Source: JAGVPT01 sp963717445 (GTDB taxonomy: Bacteria > Bacteroidota > Ignavibacteria > UBA10030 > UBA8401). From it: a stretch of DNA of 64,000 nucleotides. The notes under the pieces were generated by a model. The model made no database searches. It was not told the DNA's origin and saw nothing but the letters and a program-made list of their open reading frames with translations. The DNA is taken from the NCBI GenBank assembly GCA_963717445.1, contig OY970334.1, positions 1 through 64,000 on the forward strand. The letters run 5' to 3'. Both the position numbers and the translations under genes were made by a program. Below, one piece after another: positions 52,756-62,772 of the stretch; position 1 is the first letter of the stretch, and each line of letters begins with the position of its first letter.

Positions 52756-53619
52756 ATGAAAATTAGAAATATTACGGTCATTGGCGCCGGAACGATGGGG
52801 AACGGCATAGCCCATGTTTGCGCGCAATATGGCTACAGTGTCGTGCTCAACGATATTGCGCCAGAATTCATCGACCGCGGATTGAAAACAATAGCATCCA
52901 ACCTCGACCGGCAAGTCAAAAAAGGGAACCTCACTGAGGAGCAGAAAGCCAAGACACTCGGCAATATTGCATCTTCGGGAATGTTGTCGGAAGCTGTTCG
53001 AACTTCAGACCTTGTCATTGAAGCAGCAACCGAGAATAAGAAAATAAAGCTGGAAATTTTTAAAGCACTTGATACAGCGGCGCCTTCGAATGCTATTCTG
53101 GCTTCGAATACATCTTCCATTTCGATCACGGAGATCGCCGCCGCGACGAACCGGCCGGAGCGGGTCATTGGAATGCATTTCATGAATCCTGTTCCCGTTA
53201 TGAAGCTTGTGGAAATTGTTCGTGGACTCTCTACGTCAAATGAAACTTTTCAGACGATAAAGGATCTGACGGGGACGTTGGAAAAAACGCCGGTTGAAGT
53301 GAACGATTTTCCAGGCTTTGTTTCAAACAGGATACTTCTCCCAATGCTGAACGAGGCAATGTATTGTGTCATGGAAGGGGTTGCGACGCCGGAAGCAATC
53401 GACACCGTGATGAAGCTCGGAATGAATCACCCAATGGGGCCGCTCGCTCTCGCTGATTTTATTGGACTCGATGTTTGCTTATCGATTATGAATGTTCTTC
53501 ATGAAGGGCTTGGCGATTCAAAATATCGCCCATGTCCGCTTTTAAAGAAGATGGTTGCCGCCGGCCATCTTGGGAAAAAGTCGGGAAGAGGATTCTACGA
53601 TTATTCGGCCGCGAAATAG
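52756..53619 (+). CDS. 3-hydroxybutyryl-CoA dehydrogenase
   Basis: 287 residues. NITVIGAGTMGNGIAHVCAQ binds NAD; ASNTSSISITEIAA, GMHFMNPVPVMKLVEIV (catalytic His in MHFMNP) and NHPMGPLALADFIGLDV are typical. It oxidises 3-hydroxybutyryl-CoA or reduces acetoacetyl-CoA. It lies between two dispersed repeats, so it may be transcribed with the thiolase. Confidence 0.95.
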   Translation: MKIRNITVIGAGTMGNGIAHVCAQYGYSVVLNDIAPEFIDRGLKTIASNLDRQVKKGNLTEEQKAKTLGNIASSGMLSEAVRTSDLVIEAATENKKIKLEIFKALDTAAPSNAILASNTSSISITEIAAATNRPERVIGMHFMNPVPVMKLVEIVRGLSTSNETFQTIKDLTGTLEKTPVEVNDFPGFVSNRILLPMLNEAMYCVMEGVATPEAIDTVMKLGMNHPMGPLALADFIGLDVCLSIMNVLHEGLGDSKYRPCPLLKKMVAAGHLGKKSGRGFYDYSAAK

Positions 53620-53628
53620 GCATAAGAT

Positions 53629-53695
53629 TTTTGGCCTTTAGCTGTTAGCTCTTGGCGGTCGCAAAAAGCCAATAGCCAACACATAACAGCCAACA
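53629..53695. repeat. degenerate TTGGC/GCCAA palindromic repeat
   Basis: TTTGGC...CTGTTA...TTGGC is mirrored by GCCAA...TAACAG...CCAA within 67 bp. A shorter relative (TTGGCCTTTTGGCTTTAGCT) lies near 56508. It has no ORF. Confidence 0.45.
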
Positions 53696-53730
53696 ACCTG
53701 TGAATCGATTTCTAAATCTTAAGCACGCCC

Positions 53731-54870
53731 ATGAACTTTGAACTGAACGAAACACAACGAATGATCCGGGATACTGCACACCAGTTTGCCCACGATGAGC
53801 TGGCAGCGACTGCGGAATCGCGCGATGAAAAAGAAGAGTTTCCTCATGAAGCGGTGAAGAAGCTTGGGGACTTGGGGTTTATGGGAATGATGGTGCCGGA
53901 GCAATACGGCGGCGCCGGACTTGATACGGTGAGCTACTCCCTTGCCGTTGAAGAAATATCCCGTGTCGATGCATCGTGCGGAGTGATTATGTCTGTAAAT
54001 AATTCTCTTGTGTGTTACGGCATCAATGAGTTTGGCAACGAAGAGCAAAAACAAAAATTTTTAACCCCTCTAGCGTCGGGGAAAAAACTCGGTGCGTTTG
54101 CACTCTCAGAACCGGAAGCGGGGAGCGATGCCACCAATCAGCGAACGATGGCTGTCCGAGACGGCGATTGTTATATCCTTAACGGAATCAAAAATTGGAT
54201 CACCAACGGCTTCAATGCCGATTACGTTGTAGTGATGGCGACGACCGATCCTACCAAAGGAAGCCGCGGCATCAGCACGTTTATCGTTGAGAAAGGAATG
54301 CCCGGATTTACCGCCGGCAAAAAAGAACGAAAGCTCGGGATACGCAGCTCCGATACCGTATCGATCGCGTTTCAGGATGTTCGAGTGCCCGCAGTGAACA
54401 GAATCGGCGATGAAGGTTTTGGGTTTAAGTTTGCAATGATGACACTGGACGGCGGCCGTATTGGCATCGCATCGCAGGCTGTCGGCATCGCTCAGGCAAG
54501 TCTCGATGCAGCGCTGAAATATTCAAAAGAGCGGAAAGCGTTCGGCCAGCCGTTATCAAGCTTGCAAGCGATTCAATTTAAGATTGCCGATATGGCAACC
54601 GAAATCGAGGCCGCTCGCTTGTTGACATTGCAGGCCGCAGCAATAAAAGATTCGGGAAAAAGGTTCACGCAATATGCCGCGATGGCAAAACTTTTTGCAT
54701 CGAAAGTTGCCGTTCGATGCGCTCTTGAAGCTATTCAAATTCACGGCGGTTACGGATATATCCGCGAATACAACGTCGAACGTTACCTTCGCGATGCCAA
54801 GATTACCGAGATTTACGAAGGGACTTCAGAAATACAACGCATCGTTATCGCACGATCGTTATTGCAGTAG
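53731..54870 (+). CDS. acyl-CoA dehydrogenase, short-chain
   Basis: 379 residues. FALSEPEAGSDATNQRTMA (FAD/substrate loop), NWITNGFNADYVVV, GGRIGIASQAVGIAQ and the catalytic glutamate in ITEIYEGTSEIQ are typical of butyryl-CoA dehydrogenase-type enzymes. It introduces the first double bond in acyl-CoA oxidation using FAD and an electron-transfer flavoprotein. Confidence 0.95.
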   Translation: MNFELNETQRMIRDTAHQFAHDELAATAESRDEKEEFPHEAVKKLGDLGFMGMMVPEQYGGAGLDTVSYSLAVEEISRVDASCGVIMSVNNSLVCYGINEFGNEEQKQKFLTPLASGKKLGAFALSEPEAGSDATNQRTMAVRDGDCYILNGIKNWITNGFNADYVVVMATTDPTKGSRGISTFIVEKGMPGFTAGKKERKLGIRSSDTVSIAFQDVRVPAVNRIGDEGFGFKFAMMTLDGGRIGIASQAVGIAQASLDAALKYSKERKAFGQPLSSLQAIQFKIADMATEIEAARLLTLQAAAIKDSGKRFTQYAAMAKLFASKVAVRCALEAIQIHGGYGYIREYNVERYLRDAKITEIYEGTSEIQRIVIARSLLQ

Positions 54871-54987
54871 GGAAGTGCACAAGATCGGGTTGTTCATTTG
54901 TGATTCCATGCGCGCGGTGTCGCATTGGCACCGGAGTGATTGCCGATAACGCAGAAACCAAGCGATTTTTATTTTGAGGAGGATCAT

Positions 54988-56496
54988 ATGTCATCCACAA
55001 TGGATACTTTTGTCTCGCCACTGAAGGGGGCCGTCTCATCAAAAACTCAGAGGTTGAAGAATTACATCATGGGAACATGGGTGGATTCAGGTTCCACGGA
55101 ATATCTTGCTGTGATGAATCCGTCCGTCGGCCTGCCGATCGCGGAAGTACCTCTGTCTATTTCCAGCGATTTGGACAAGGCAGTCATTGCTGCAAATCAA
55201 GCTTTCCAAGCATGGTCGGCAGTACCGATTAAAGAACGCGCTCAGGTTTTTTATCGCTACAAAACTTTACTGGAAAAAAATGCGCAGGCGTTGGCTGAAT
55301 TAATCCATGAGGAAAATGGCAAGATAATGAGTGAAGCGATGGCCGAGATTGAAAAAGCAATTGAAGTAACGGAATTCGCCTGTTCGATGCCGCAGCTCGC
55401 TGCGGGGGAAATCTTAGAAGTAAGCAAAGGTGTTGAATGCCGTATTGACCGTTACCCACTAGGTGTTGTTGCGAGCATCACGCCGTTTAATTTCCCCAAT
55501 ATGGTACCCAACTGGACGATTCCAAATGCGTTGGTTTTGGGGAATACTATGATTCTCAAACCGTCGGAACAGGTACCGTTGAGTGCAACCAAAATCGCAG
55601 ACTTATTAAGCGAAGCAGGCCTGCCTGACGGAGTGTTTAATGTCATTAACGGATCACAAGCAGTCGTTGAGGCGATATCTGATCATCCCGGAATTCAAGC
55701 CGTTTCGTTTGTAGGCTCGACTCGTGTGGCAAAGATTGTTTACGCTCGTGCCACTGCACATTTGAAACGAGCACTCTGTCTTGGCGGCGCAAAAAATCAT
55801 TTAATCGTTCTCCCCGATGCAAACGAAGACATGACGGCTTCGAATGTTGCGGCCTCAATGAGCGGCTGTGCCGGACAACGGTGCATGGCAGCGTCGGCAA
55901 TGGTCGCTGTCGGCAATGTTGACCGGATTATTCAAAAACTTTGCGAAGAAGCGAAGAGGATCGTTCCTGGAAAAAATCTCGGCGCAGTTATTTCAAAAAA
56001 AGCAAAAGAAAGAATTGAAGGATATATTACTGAAGCCGAACAACAAGGCGCAAAAGTGCTTGTGGATGGAAGGAACGCAGTTGTACCTGGGAAAGAAAAC
56101 GGCTATTATGTCGGCCCCACCGTTATCGATGATGTTCAGCCCGAGATGAAGATTGCGCAGGAGGAAGTTTTTGGTCCGGTGCTCTCCATCATCCGAACAA
56201 AAAACGTCGATGAAGCCATCGAAATTGAAAATCGTTCCCCATATGGAAATGCAGCTTCTGTCTTTACACAAAGCGGCGGCATTGCCCGGTATGTTATTGA
56301 ACGGGCAAGTGCAGGGATGATCGGAGTGAATATCGGCGTTCCGGTTCCGCGAGAGCCATTTTCTTTCGGCGGCTGGAACGAATCAAAGTTCGGCGCAGGG
56401 GATATTACGGGAAAAAGCTCAATCGAGTTCTTTACAAAACTAAAGAAGACGACGACAAAATGGAATCCTGAATCGAAAGTAAACTGGATGAGCTGA
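54988..56496 (+). CDS. mmsA: CoA-acylating (methyl)malonate-semialdehyde dehydrogenase
   Basis: 502 residues; GAGGAGG precedes ATG 54988. VASITPFNFPNMVPNW, EQVPLSATKIADLL, the catalytic cysteine in GCAGQRCMAASAMVA and EEVFGPVLSII match MmsA/IolA. It converts (methyl)malonate semialdehyde with CoA and NAD to propionyl- or acetyl-CoA and carbon dioxide. Besides valine breakdown it would take the end products of thymine and uracil degradation, whose genes lie on the other strand from 58 kb. Confidence 0.93.
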   Translation: MSSTMDTFVSPLKGAVSSKTQRLKNYIMGTWVDSGSTEYLAVMNPSVGLPIAEVPLSISSDLDKAVIAANQAFQAWSAVPIKERAQVFYRYKTLLEKNAQALAELIHEENGKIMSEAMAEIEKAIEVTEFACSMPQLAAGEILEVSKGVECRIDRYPLGVVASITPFNFPNMVPNWTIPNALVLGNTMILKPSEQVPLSATKIADLLSEAGLPDGVFNVINGSQAVVEAISDHPGIQAVSFVGSTRVAKIVYARATAHLKRALCLGGAKNHLIVLPDANEDMTASNVAASMSGCAGQRCMAASAMVAVGNVDRIIQKLCEEAKRIVPGKNLGAVISKKAKERIEGYITEAEQQGAKVLVDGRNAVVPGKENGYYVGPTVIDDVQPEMKIAQEEVFGPVLSIIRTKNVDEAIEIENRSPYGNAASVFTQSGGIARYVIERASAGMIGVNIGVPVPREPFSFGGWNESKFGAGDITGKSSIEFFTKLKKTTTKWNPESKVNWMS

Positions 56497-56543
56497 CGGA
56501 GTTGGAATTGGCCTTTTGGCTTTAGCTATTTGGTGAATATAGT

Positions 56544-57200
56544 ATGAGTGCATGTTGCAGTAGCTCACACGGATGCGAACCGGTAAAGAAATTTTTCTCC
56601 CGGTGGTCGAAACGTTATGCGAATCGCTTTCGCAAAGGCGGGCTAGAGAAAACTCAACGCTATTTGTTGGAGGGCATTCGCAAAGAACCGGTTGCGTTGA
56701 AAGAAATTCTCGATATCGGCTGCGGCGTCGGCTCTCTTCATTTGACGCTTTTGCTTGAGGGAGCAGCATCGGCTACCGGCATCGATGTCTCCGATGGTAT
56801 GCTGCAACAAGCGAAGAGATTGGCGGAAGAGAATCATTTGACGGAAAGGACTCATTATGTTCTTGGCGATTTCGTACACGAATCGGGAGTGATGAAAGAG
56901 GCGGATATAACGCTGCTGGATAAGGTGGTTTGCTGCTATGATGACTATAAGGCGCTTATCAACGCCTCCGTTGGAAAAACGAAAACGATCTATGCTCTTA
57001 GTCACCCGAAAAAGAATATCATCATGGAGTCGATTTTCAAATTTCAGATTTTCGTTTCGAAATTATTCCGAAATTCATTTCACCCTTTTTGGCATGATTG
57101 GAATGAAGTGCATCGATTGATTCTGAATCAAGGGTTTCGATTGATGTATTCAAATTCAACGATTGCATGGCAAGTTTTAGTTTACAAACGAACTATATAG
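56544..57200 (+). CDS. class I SAM-dependent methyltransferase
   Basis: 218 residues. The N-terminus MSACCSSSHGCEPVKKFFSR has three cysteines. EILDIGCGVGSLHLTLLLEG is motif I, TGIDVSDGMLQQAKRL motif II, and ITLLDKVVCCYDDYKAL covers the acceptor region. It resembles magnesium-protoporphyrin-type and other small-molecule methyltransferases; the substrate is unknown. Confidence 0.85.
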   Translation: MSACCSSSHGCEPVKKFFSRWSKRYANRFRKGGLEKTQRYLLEGIRKEPVALKEILDIGCGVGSLHLTLLLEGAASATGIDVSDGMLQQAKRLAEENHLTERTHYVLGDFVHESGVMKEADITLLDKVVCCYDDYKALINASVGKTKTIYALSHPKKNIIMESIFKFQIFVSKLFRNSFHPFWHDWNEVHRLILNQGFRLMYSNSTIAWQVLVYKRTI

Positions 57201-57209
57201 GGAGGATGC

Positions 57210-57932
57210 ATGGTAAGAACGGCGACCACATTTTCGATTCTTTTCGCCTGTGCAATTGTTTTTACGACGGGTACTTTTGGAAAAGTGCTTGTTGATGATC
57301 AATCGAAAAGCAGAAACGTTCCCGATAGTTTACGAAGGTACCCGTTTAGGTCTGCCATCATCGAGCTTGAGTATGGGGGAAGCTGCTCCGGCAGGCAAAT
57401 GATCTATATCGATGATTATGGAATGAAGGAAGCAAAGGTGGACAGCTTCATGACGGATATGATGGGCATGTCGCTTCCGACATACAAGATGGAAATACAA
57501 AATTGGGATTCGACATTCTCCGTCGATATGGTGAAAGGAATTGCTACGGCAGGTTTGACTCCCTTTACTTCAAAAGAGCGCCGGGAACTGTCAGAAATGG
57601 GAAACGAGGCTGCCCAAAAGATGGGTATGCAAAGTTCTCAAGACACGATTCTAGGGAAGCCTTGCACTGTCTGGTCGATGGATTCGATAAAGTCCAAAGC
57701 GTGGCTGTGGAATGATATTACCTTAAAAAGCGCAGCCGAACTGGATGAGTTGAAACAATATCTGGAGGCAAAGCGCATTGACCTAGACGTCCCCGTTCCC
57801 TCGGAAGTTTTTATTATTCCAGAAGGTCTGCAAATCATCACAACGGATGATATAAACAAAATGCTGCAAAATCTGGATGAAGGGGCTACTAAGCCTGCAA
57901 AGAAGGGGAAGAAAAAGAAGGATTCGGATTAA
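57210..57932 (+). CDS. secreted hypothetical protein
   Basis: 240 residues; GGAGG precedes ATG 57210. Signal peptide (TFSILFACAIVFTTGTFG). A ~170-residue beta-rich domain (SAIIELEYGGSCSGRQMIYI) and a basic tail (KPAKKGKKKKDSD). Motif CTVWSMDSIKSKAWLWNDI suggests a lipoprotein-like DUF4412-type domain, but I am not sure. Confidence 0.7.
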   Translation: MVRTATTFSILFACAIVFTTGTFGKVLVDDQSKSRNVPDSLRRYPFRSAIIELEYGGSCSGRQMIYIDDYGMKEAKVDSFMTDMMGMSLPTYKMEIQNWDSTFSVDMVKGIATAGLTPFTSKERRELSEMGNEAAQKMGMQSSQDTILGKPCTVWSMDSIKSKAWLWNDITLKSAAELDELKQYLEAKRIDLDVPVPSEVFIIPEGLQIITTDDINKMLQNLDEGATKPAKKGKKKKDSD

Positions 57933-57941
57933 TAAATTGAA

Positions 57942-58059
57942 ACATGTGAAAAATCGTCTCTCGCCAAGGCTCTGTTTTTATATCATTTTGCCGCTTTGCG
58001 TCTGGCGAGGCCATCCCTATGGATTTGCGTGAGCCATACTTTTAAAATTATTCAGAAGT
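57942..58059. repeat. palindromic intergenic repeat, copy 2
   Basis: It shares GCCATCCCTATGGATTTG, TGAGCCA and AAAATTATTCAGAAGT with copy 1 at 52585-52718; the left end is more decayed and an internal ~20 bp is missing. It separates two convergent genes. Confidence 0.6.
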
Positions 58060-58079
58060 TTCATATTCTATATCCCGCC

Positions 58080-59576
58080 TCATAGTTTTTTTCTTGTTCT
58101 CGTCATTATTGCGTACACAACGAATGCTACAATAAATCCAACGAACCATGCGTAGTTGTACACATTCATCAAAAATGGACCGATTGAAACAGGATTGACC
58201 GCGTTAATCGTGCCAAGGAATCCCGGCACGCTCGGGGCAATGCCGAGAACAAGTGCAACGATCGCAGTTGGATTGAATCCATTGAGATAGGAATACTCCC
58301 CTTCGGGCTTATAGAGGTCGATGGAATGTAGTGTAGTGTGTCGAATAACAAAATAATCGCAAATGAGAATTCCGCCGATCGGTCCGAGGAGAGCCGAGTA
58401 CCCAACCAGCCACGTAAAAATATATCCGCTCGGGTCGGCAACAAGTTTCCACGGCTGAATGAGGATCCCGATAATGCCGGTGATCAATCCGCCGATCCGA
58501 AACGTAATCTTCGACGGCCAGAGGTTGGAAAAATCGTTCGCCGGACTGACAACGTTCGCTGCGAGATTTGTAGCTAAGGTCGCAAGGCACAACGCGAACA
58601 GCGATACTAAAAGGACAAGGGGATTTGTGAAGCGAGAAATTAAAACAACGGGATCCCAAATCGGGAATCCGCCATAAATAACAATCGTAGCGGATGTCAC
58701 TGCGACGCCGATGAAAGAGTACAATGCCATCGTTGCCGGTAAGCCGATCGCCTGACCGAGCATCTGATCCCGTTGGGTGCGCGAGTAACGGGTAAAATCC
58801 GGAATGTTCAGCGAAAGCGTAGCCCAGAATCCAATCATTCCCGTTAGCGACGGGAAGAATACAAACCAAAACTTTCCTTCTTTTGGTCCCCCAGGAACAA
58901 ACTGTGAGGGCTGCGACAGCATTGGTCCGAACCCGCCGGCTTGAACATATGCCCACGTGAGTAATACCAGGCCTAGCAAAATAAGAAGAGGTGCTTTGAT
59001 GTTGAGAAGAAAACGGATTGATTCGATCCCCTTGTAAATGACCAGCATATTGATCCCCCAAAAGAACAAGAAGCAGGCGAGCTGCGGAGTGTTAATGCCC
59101 GCGAACCATACCGGGAGCGAGTTCCAGGAGGGGAGATAAATTGTGATCATCTTATAAATTGCCCACCCGCCGATCCAGCTTTGAATGCCGAACCATCCGC
59201 AAGCGACAAACGCTCGGAGCAATGCCGGGATGTTTGCTCCGCGTACCCCAAACGAAGCTCGGCAGTACACGGGGAAGGGAATGCCATATTTCGTCCCTGC
59301 ATGAGCATTGAGAACCATGGGAATGAGCACGATTGCATTGCCGAAAAAAACGGTCAATACTGCCTGATACCAGTTCATTCCCTCCGAAATAAGCGAAGAG
59401 GCAAGCATGTAGGTTGGAATGCAGGCCGACATTGAAATCCAAAGCGAGGCAATATCGTAGGTTCCCCATTTACGCTGAGAAATTTTCGTCGGCGAAATAT
59501 TGTCGTTAATAAGCGGGCTGTTCTGCAGAGAAGAGAGATCGACCTCAACAAGCTCGGAGTTTAGCAAATCGGGCAT
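58080..59576 (-). CDS. NCS1-family nucleobase:cation symporter
   Basis: 498 residues from ATG 59576 on the minus strand. About 12 membrane segments; ASLWISMSACIPTYMLASSL, FPVYCRASFGVRGANIPAL, GWFGIQSWIGGWAIY and NIPDFTRYSRTQRDQMLGQA are characteristic of NCS1 (uracil, allantoin, hydantoin) carriers. It would bring in uracil, thymine or hydantoins with sodium or protons. The following genes on the strand encode their breakdown. Confidence 0.93.
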   Translation of the reverse strand: MPDLLNSELVEVDLSSLQNSPLINDNISPTKISQRKWGTYDIASLWISMSACIPTYMLASSLISEGMNWYQAVLTVFFGNAIVLIPMVLNAHAGTKYGIPFPVYCRASFGVRGANIPALLRAFVACGWFGIQSWIGGWAIYKMITIYLPSWNSLPVWFAGINTPQLACFLFFWGINMLVIYKGIESIRFLLNIKAPLLILLGLVLLTWAYVQAGGFGPMLSQPSQFVPGGPKEGKFWFVFFPSLTGMIGFWATLSLNIPDFTRYSRTQRDQMLGQAIGLPATMALYSFIGVAVTSATIVIYGGFPIWDPVVLISRFTNPLVLLVSLFALCLATLATNLAANVVSPANDFSNLWPSKITFRIGGLITGIIGILIQPWKLVADPSGYIFTWLVGYSALLGPIGGILICDYFVIRHTTLHSIDLYKPEGEYSYLNGFNPTAIVALVLGIAPSVPGFLGTINAVNPVSIGPFLMNVYNYAWFVGFIVAFVVYAIMTRTRKKL

Positions 59577-59637
59577 ACGTATTTTGAATGATGGAAAGAA
59601 AAAAGTCTCTGTGCAATGGAACAAAGCGGCACTTGTT

Positions 59638-60078
59638 CTATATGGCTTCTTCTTTTTCCCAGAGCTTTTTGTGCCACATCGTCAAAATAATTCCGCCAAT
59701 AACGAAATTCAGAAGCTGGTATCCGCTGTCAACTGCCCAGAGTCCCCACGGCTGAAGTTGATACCGGTTCGTGATGCCCATGATTGTTGCTACGAATCCG
59801 AACCAATTCCAAAATCCCACCATTGCCCCCTCCATCGGCGTTCGCGCCTTTGCGTAGGCGAGAGCATGAACAAGCACCCACGAGACTGCGAGGTAAGCGA
59901 TAAATGTCAAAGCGTACGCTTTCCATGGACTCATCTTCGACGCCATTTCCATTGTAATACCGCTGAGTTGCATCCACTTGTTGCCGAAAAGAATCGGCGA
60001 ATACCATACCGCCCCCAAAATAAATTGAATGAACGCTACTACCAACACAGCAACGTAATTAATTTTGGGCCGTTCCAT
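59638..60078 (-). CDS. DUF1761-like membrane protein
   Basis: 146 residues, four membrane helices. The start VLVVAFIQFILGAVWYSPIL and LFGNKWMQLSG match the DUF1761 pattern. Function is unknown; it lies between the permease and the dihydropyrimidinase. Confidence 0.8.
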   Translation of the reverse strand: MERPKINYVAVLVVAFIQFILGAVWYSPILFGNKWMQLSGITMEMASKMSPWKAYALTFIAYLAVSWVLVHALAYAKARTPMEGAMVGFWNWFGFVATIMGITNRYQLQPWGLWAVDSGYQLLNFVIGGIILTMWHKKLWEKEEAI

Positions 60079-60140
60079 AAACGAACCTCCGGATTAGTTT
60101 GATGGATGAAATGAATACCTCGTGATAAAAACGCCTCTTC

Positions 60141-61526
60141 CTATTTCCATGCACCCGCGTACGTGTCCCGCTTAATAAACGAACCACGCCCCGCCTTTCC
60201 CAGCCAAGTATTTTTATCAACAATGATTTCGCCGCGGGAGAGGACCGTTTCAGCATCACCTTTGATCTTGAATCCTTCGAACATCGAATAGTCGACCCGC
60301 ATGTGGTGCGTTTTGGCCGAGAGGGTTATCACTTTGTTCGGGTCCCATATGACGATATCGGCGTCGCTGCCGACGGCGATCGTCCCTTTGCGCGGATAAA
60401 GGCCGAACATCTTCGCGGGCGTTGTCGAAACAATTTCGACCCACCGGTTCAACGTTATTCGTTTCTGGTTCACGCCATGGTGATGGATAAGCTGCAGGCG
60501 GTTTTCCACGCCGGGTCCCCCGTTCGGAATTTTTGCAAAACTATCGCGCCCCATCTCTTTTTGTTCTTTGAAGCAAAATGGACAATGGTCTGTTGAGACT
60601 ACTTGGAGCGTATTTTTTCGCAATCCTTCCCACAATTTTTCTTGGTGCCACTTCTCACGAAGAGGCGGGGTGAAAACGTATTTTGCTCCTTCGAAATTCG
60701 GCCGGTCCAAGTCTTCGACGGAAAGAAGGAGATATTGCGGGCACGTTTCCGCAAAGACAGGAACGCCTTTGTCGCGAGCTTCAGAAACTTTTTCAAGAGC
60801 ATCGGCAGATGAAAGGTGAACGATGTAAACAGGTGCGCCTGCCATTTGAGCCAGTGCAATTGCTCTGTTGACCGCTTCGCTCTCAGCAGTCGTCGGGCGG
60901 GTGAGGGCATGGTAGATTGGGGCAGTCTTTCCTTCGGCGAGCGCCTTTTGTACGAGCAGGTCGATAACCCCGCCATTCTCGGCATGCATGCAGACAAGCG
61001 CTCCATTATTTCCCGTTTGGCGCATTGCCCGAAAGATCGTTGCGTCATCGACCATCAAAACGTTCGGATAGGCCATGAAAAGTTTAAAACTCGCCACACC
61101 CTCGCGCACCATCTCGTTCATATCTTCAAGATGCGCCTCCGGCAAATCGGTGATGATCATGTGAAGGCCAAAATCGATCGTGGCTTTTTCTCCCTTTTTC
61201 CACCAAACATCGAGGGCATCGCGCATCTTTGCCCCTTTGGATTGGATTGCAAAATCGACAAGGCACGTCGTTCCTCCAAATGCCGCAGCACGGGTTCCGG
61301 TTTCGAAGTCATCGCTTGACGTCGTCCCGCCAAAAGGCATATCCATGTGTGTGTGGACATCGATGCCCCCGGGGATGATATACTTTCCTTTCGCGTCAAT
61401 AGTTCTATCGGCATGCATCAAGAGCGATGTCCCGATAGTTGTAATCTTATCTTTTTCGATGTAGATATCGCCCGTATAGTCTTGCTCTGCGGTGATGACA
61501 CGTCCGTTTTTTATTAAGGTTGACAT
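60141..61526 (-). CDS. dihydropyrimidinase/hydantoinase
   Basis: 461 residues from ATG 61526; GGAG lies 7 bases upstream. GGIDVHTHMDMPFGG gives the first zinc histidines, SFKLFMAYPN the carbamylated lysine, ALVCMHAENG and VYIVHLSSADALEKV further histidines, and VVSTDHCPFC the aspartate. It opens the dihydrouracil or dihydrothymine ring, the second step of reductive pyrimidine breakdown; PreA further along the strand makes the first. Confidence 0.94.
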   Translation of the reverse strand: MSTLIKNGRVITAEQDYTGDIYIEKDKITTIGTSLLMHADRTIDAKGKYIIPGGIDVHTHMDMPFGGTTSSDDFETGTRAAAFGGTTCLVDFAIQSKGAKMRDALDVWWKKGEKATIDFGLHMIITDLPEAHLEDMNEMVREGVASFKLFMAYPNVLMVDDATIFRAMRQTGNNGALVCMHAENGGVIDLLVQKALAEGKTAPIYHALTRPTTAESEAVNRAIALAQMAGAPVYIVHLSSADALEKVSEARDKGVPVFAETCPQYLLLSVEDLDRPNFEGAKYVFTPPLREKWHQEKLWEGLRKNTLQVVSTDHCPFCFKEQKEMGRDSFAKIPNGGPGVENRLQLIHHHGVNQKRITLNRWVEIVSTTPAKMFGLYPRKGTIAVGSDADIVIWDPNKVITLSAKTHHMRVDYSMFEGFKIKGDAETVLSRGEIIVDKNTWLGKAGRGSFIKRDTYAGAWK

Positions 61527-61544
61527 TGTAAGCTCCTGCAATAT

Positions 61545-62225
61545 TTACAAAGCTTCGTTCCATTGCTTGGATAGGTTTAGCTGCTCTTTCAAAACAGCTT
61601 CAATCGATTCTTTCTGGTCTGGGGGCAAGGAGATCATCGCGGACTTTCGCCACAGTCTTTTTACATCCAACACCAAATTGCTTTCATCCTGCCCGACCCA
61701 CCGGTAAGAAGTAATATCTTTCCACCGAAGAAGTGAATACGTTTCAAGAATCCCGTTGACCCGCAATTCGACTTTACCAAAAAGCGGCGATGCAAAATAG
61801 CAAATGACGGAAAAATAAAATACGATTTCAGCAATTTTTTCTCGCGAGAAGTCGGCTCGAATAATTGTGAAGATAATGAGAACGAGAAACAATCCCGCAG
61901 TGGCAAACCCCGATAATTTCCGGCTCTGAACCCTGTGAACTTCATATAACAGTGTCCCGGCTTTTTTCTTTACAAAAGGATAACTGATCATCAATCCGTA
62001 AATGAGAGCTGAGAGGACGACAGACAAAATTGTCAGCAGATTCTCCGAACTCAGAGCAGAGGAAGTAGGGTGCACCAATATCCAGCTTGCAGTGGCAAGA
62101 AGAGCAATCCCGGTTCCTACAAACATTCCGCGTTGAGACGGGTACTGAGTAATCGTTTTACCCCGAAAAGCATATCCAAGCGACATAACGCCCAAAAGCA
62201 TTGCGGCGAAGGTTAACCAAGACAT
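61545..62225 (-). CDS. membrane protein of unknown function
   Basis: 226 residues: about six membrane helices (LTFAAMLLGVMSLGYAF, GTGIALLATASWILV) then a C-terminal soluble part with a DUF5673-like pattern (YSLLRWKDITSYRWVGQDE, ISLPPDQKESIEAVL). No function is assigned. Confidence 0.7.
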   Translation of the reverse strand: MSWLTFAAMLLGVMSLGYAFRGKTITQYPSQRGMFVGTGIALLATASWILVHPTSSALSSENLLTILSVVLSALIYGLMISYPFVKKKAGTLLYEVHRVQSRKLSGFATAGLFLVLIIFTIIRADFSREKIAEIVFYFSVICYFASPLFGKVELRVNGILETYSLLRWKDITSYRWVGQDESNLVLDVKRLWRKSAMISLPPDQKESIEAVLKEQLNLSKQWNEAL

Positions 62226-62240
62226 TTGAGAATCTTTATT

Positions 62241-62669
62241 TTATGCTGCAGGTGCTGTTGGAGCTTTTTTATAAATGATTGCAATGAGTGCGCCCGCAAT
62301 GACCGTCCAAACAATTCCGTAAATTGTGGAAAACCAAGCGAAATGATATGAGAATCCTTTAAGCAACCAGAGATGTACAAAGATCCATGTTGGAAAATTT
62401 ATAAGGATTCCCGTGTATAAACCGAACATGGCGCCGCCTTTCCAGCCCGAGCTGAAACTCCCGGCGACTTTATCATAGACCCAGACAAGAATAAAAATAG
62501 ACAGAAAATCTCCTACGACAAACCATACAGGATTTGTCGCTTGGTTGAACACATCGGCGTGTTTCGCATAGTATAAATTCTGCATGACCATACCTTGCAG
62601 TATAATGTCCAGAATGTTTAATGCAACCCCTGCAACACCTACCGCCAACCAAAACTTGCTGTTTTTCAT
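62241..62669 (-). CDS. small four-helix membrane protein
   Basis: 142 residues from ATG 62669, with GGAGG upstream. Four hydrophobic helices, some tryptophan-rich (PTWIFVHLWLLKGFSYHFAW). It resembles the DUF1761-like protein at 59638 in size and layout but not closely in sequence. Function is unknown. Confidence 0.7.
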   Translation of the reverse strand: MKNSKFWLAVGVAGVALNILDIILQGMVMQNLYYAKHADVFNQATNPVWFVVGDFLSIFILVWVYDKVAGSFSSGWKGGAMFGLYTGILINFPTWIFVHLWLLKGFSYHFAWFSTIYGIVWTVIAGALIAIIYKKAPTAPAA

Positions 62670-62772
62670 GACGCCTCCGAAATGAAGTAAGTATTGAGAT
62701 TGGTTTGATCGGGAACGAATCATCAGCTTACCATTCTGCGATCAGATTGGATTTGTTACCGGTTGATTGTGT

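Noticed and set aside
59500..60102. 200-codon plus-strand ORF opposite the DUF1761-like gene
   Set aside because: Cys/His/Arg-rich, no start signals, and opposite a clear membrane-protein gene.
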